Assembly (NCBI GenBank): GCA_030039655.1
Contig: JASHVC010000383.1
Span: 1 to 7,438 of the forward strand
DNA: 7,438 bases
Direction of reading: 5' to 3'
Source: Xanthobacteraceae bacterium
Lineage (GTDB): Bacteria; Pseudomonadota; Alphaproteobacteria; Rhizobiales; Xanthobacteraceae
This document shows, in pieces, positions 5,709 to 7,438 of the stretch. The notes under the pieces were generated by a model, which did no database searches, was not told the origin of the DNA, and was given only the letters and a program-made list of their open reading frames with translations. The position numbers were made by a program, and so were the translations under genes. Each line of letters starts with the position of its first letter. The stretch's first letter is position 1.

Positions 5709-6667
5709 ATGATGTGGTGATCGAGGCCAAGGGCCTCACGAAGAAGTACGGGCAGGCGGTCGCCGTCGACCATATCTCGTTCAGCGTGGGGCGAGGGGAG
5801 ATTTTCGGCCTCCTCGGCCCCAACGGTGCGGGCAAGACGACGACCATCCTGATGATGCTTGGGCTTACCGACATCTCGGAAGGCGACGTCAGCGTGCTCG
5901 GCTTCAACCCGGCACGCGAGCCGTTGTCGGTGAAGCGGCGGGTCGGTTATCTGCCCGACACGGTGGGATTTTACGACCAGCTCAGCGCAGCTGATAATTT
6001 ACGGTACACCGCGCGGCTGATCGGCTTCGCGCTCACCGAGCGCGAGAAGCGGATCGCCGCCGCGCTTGAGCAAGTCGGGCTTGCCGAGTTCGCCGACCAT
6101 CGCGTCGGCACATATTCGCGCGGCATGCGCCAGCGGCTTGGGCTTGCCGAGATCGTCATGAAGGGAGCGCAGATTGCCATCCTCGACGAACCGACGTCGG
6201 GATTGGATCCGCATGCGACCTCAGAACTTCTTGCCATCATCCGCCGCTTCAAGGCGGAGGGTGTATCGGTTCTGCTGTCGTCTCATTTGCTCGAACGGGT
6301 GCAAAGCGTGTGTGATCGTGTGGCGCTGTTCAGCGCTGGGCGCATCGCGCTCATGGGCACGGTGTCGGAGCTTGGCCGCGAAGTGCTGGGCGCCGGCTAT
6401 GTAGTCGACATCGAGGCGGACGGCGCCGGGCTTGCCGAGCGGCTTGCGCTAATTCCCGGCGTCAGTGGTGTCGAGCAAACGGGCATCGGCAAGCTGCGCT
6501 TACACGCCGACCGGGACGTTCGCCCCGAGGCTGCGGCTGAGGTGGTGGCGATGCACGGCCGCCTGAAGTATCTCGGCGTTCAAGAGCCGAGCCTCGAAGC
6601 GATCTATACCCACTATTTCGAGGCAAAGCCGGAGACGCCCAAGGAAGGGACTCGCCATGCAGCGTGA
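5705..6667 (+). CDS. ABC transporter ATP-binding protein (ABC-2 exporter type)
   Basis: A 320-residue cytoplasmic ATPase subunit that should power the permease encoded next. The motifs are complete: Walker A GPNGAGKT (38-45), Q-loop region GYLPD (81-85) with Asp where Gln or Glu is more usual, signature [12 protein letters not shown] (138-149, a variant of LSGGQ common in this subfamily), Walker B IAILDEP (157-163) with catalytic Glu162, D-loop SGLD (165-168) and switch His194. After about residue 225 there is a C-terminal extension of roughly 95 residues, as in drug/Nos/Gld-type ABC-2 ATPases. The start is the ATG of an ATGA overlap with the upstream stop (5705-5708), which implies translational coupling. 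The frame is open upstream to 5627, but that stretch is an Arg/His-rich shadow of the upstream gene. The last 11 bases overlap the permease gene. The transported substrate cannot be told from the sequence. Confidence 0.95.
   Translation: MNDVVIEAKGLTKKYGQAVAVDHISFSVGRGEIFGLLGPNGAGKTTTILMMLGLTDISEGDVSVLGFNPAREPLSVKRRVGYLPDTVGFYDQLSAADNLRYTARLIGFALTEREKRIAAALEQVGLAEFADHRVGTYSRGMRQRLGLAEIVMKGAQIAILDEPTSGLDPHATSELLAIIRRFKAEGVSVLLSSHLLERVQSVCDRVALFSAGRIALMGTVSELGREVLGAGYVVDIEADGAGLAERLALIPGVSGVEQTGIGKLRLHADRDVRPEAAAEVVAMHGRLKYLGVQEPSLEAIYTHYFEAKPETPKEGTRHAA
6641..6650 (+). promoter_or_regulatory. Strong ribosome binding site of the permease gene, inside the ATPase gene
   Basis: The purine-rich AAGGAAGGGA lies inside the end of the ATPase coding sequence, 6 nt before the permease ATG at 6657. 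It fixes the permease start and suggests efficient initiation despite the overlap. Confidence 0.7.
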
Positions 6668-7438
6668 AGGTTCCGCCTTTCAGGGCCTCGGCGTGGTCAT
6701 GCTCAAGGAGCTGGCGGATCACCTGACCAGTATTCGTCTGTTCATCCTGGAGCTGCTGGTTATCCTCATCGCTATGGTTACGGTGTACTTCGGCGCCAGT
6801 CAGATCAAGTCGACGGTGGCCGAAGATCCCTTCCTCTTCCTGAGGTTCTTCACGGTTTCCCCCGAGCCGGCGCCGTCGTTTCTTTTCTGGCTCGAGCTCC
6901 TCGTCCCGGTGATGGCGATCGGCCTGGGATTTGATTCCGTCAATGGCGAGTACAATCGGCGAACGCTGTCCCGCATTCTCTCGCAGCCGATCTATCGTGA
7001 TGCACTGCTGTTCGGAAAGTTTCTCGGCGGTCTCATGACGCTGGCCATAGCGCTCGTTGTGCTCTGGCTCTTGGTCATCGGCCTTGGACTGCTGTTCATC
7101 GGCATTCCACCCGGAGGCGAGGAGATCGCGCGCGCTTTCGTGTTCCTGCTGGTGACGATCGTCTACGCCGGCGTATGGCTGGCGCTCGCGCTGCTGTTCT
7201 CAATTCTGTTTCGCTCTGCCGCGACGGCGGCGTTGGCAACACTGGGTCTATGGTTGTTTCTCTACGTCATCTGGCCGGTGTTGGCCGGAGAACTGGCGCA
7301 GATTTTCGTGCCGCCCGATCCGCGTTACATGGCGCTCGGGCTGCAGACCCCCGGGACGGTAGTCCTGCAGCAAACTTTGGCGCGCTTCTCGCCGTCGACC
7401 CTGTTCGGCGAAATCGTGGTGGCTATCCTCGATCCAAC
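6657..7438 (+). CDS. ABC-2-type transporter permease (3'-truncated)
   Basis: The frame from the ATG at 6657 stays open to the window edge, giving 260 codons plus two bases, so the C-terminus is missing. The protein starts with a short cytoplasmic segment containing [15 protein letters not shown] (15-29), typical of ABC-2 permeases. Membrane spans are likely at about 28-47, 74-93, 122-149, 160-185 and 188-212. Between spans 2 and 3 lies the coupling segment [20 protein letters not shown] (92-111) followed by [13 protein letters not shown] (113-125), which strongly matches the NosY-like ABC2_membrane_2 family. The long region between spans 1 and 2 is predicted to be exposed outside the membrane. 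The gene overlaps the ATPase by 11 bp and has a good ribosome site, so it is surely the membrane half of the same transporter. At least one more span is expected beyond the edge. Confidence 0.93.
   Translation, partial: MQREGSAFQGLGVVMLKELADHLTSIRLFILELLVILIAMVTVYFGASQIKSTVAEDPFLFLRFFTVSPEPAPSFLFWLELLVPVMAIGLGFDSVNGEYNRRTLSRILSQPIYRDALLFGKFLGGLMTLAIALVVLWLLVIGLGLLFIGIPPGGEEIARAFVFLLVTIVYAGVWLALALLFSILFRSAATAALATLGLWLFLYVIWPVLAGELAQIFVPPDPRYMALGLQTPGTVVLQQTLARFSPSTLFGEIVVAILDP

Overview
The window is a GC-rich, densely packed chromosomal segment. Its protein families and gene style (heavily GC-biased third positions, Shine-Dalgarno sites of GGAG/AGAGG type, overlapping genes) suggest an alphaproteobacterium, most likely of the order Hyphomicrobiales. 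The taxon is inferred from general style, not from a marker gene. I see no rRNA, tRNA, CRISPR array, insertion sequence, integrase or phage gene. Every gene looks intact except the two cut by the window edges.

Layout. (1) 1-1835, plus strand: the 3' part of a PLP-dependent class I/II aminotransferase, then an RraA/HMG-aldolase-type protein with a complete D-x20-R-D motif. The two are 41 bp apart and may form a small 2-oxo-acid pathway operon. (2) 1918-3794, plus strand: a YdcF/ElyC/SanA-like (DUF218) membrane-anchored protein, a tiny 53-residue single-span membrane protein of unknown function, and a glutathione S-transferase-like protein. (3) 3801-4334, minus strand: a Nudix hydrolase with a partly degenerate Nudix box. 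It converges on the GST gene with only 6 bp between the stop codons. (4) 4335-4544: a non-coding divergent region with inverted repeats. (5) 4545-7438, plus strand: a tightly coupled three-gene cassette. It encodes an exported, membrane-anchored protein with three Ig-like (NEW3-type) modules, an ABC ATPase whose start overlaps the previous stop as ATGA, and an ABC-2-type permease that overlaps the ATPase by 11 bp and runs off the right edge.

How the genes work together. The last cassette is the most interesting unit. The ATPase and permease should form an ABC-2-type transporter. The periplasm-facing multi-Ig protein, encoded first and translationally coupled, is probably a dedicated extracytoplasmic partner. 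Substrate and direction cannot be read from the sequence. The remaining genes are recognisable housekeeping or metabolic families whose exact substrates are open.
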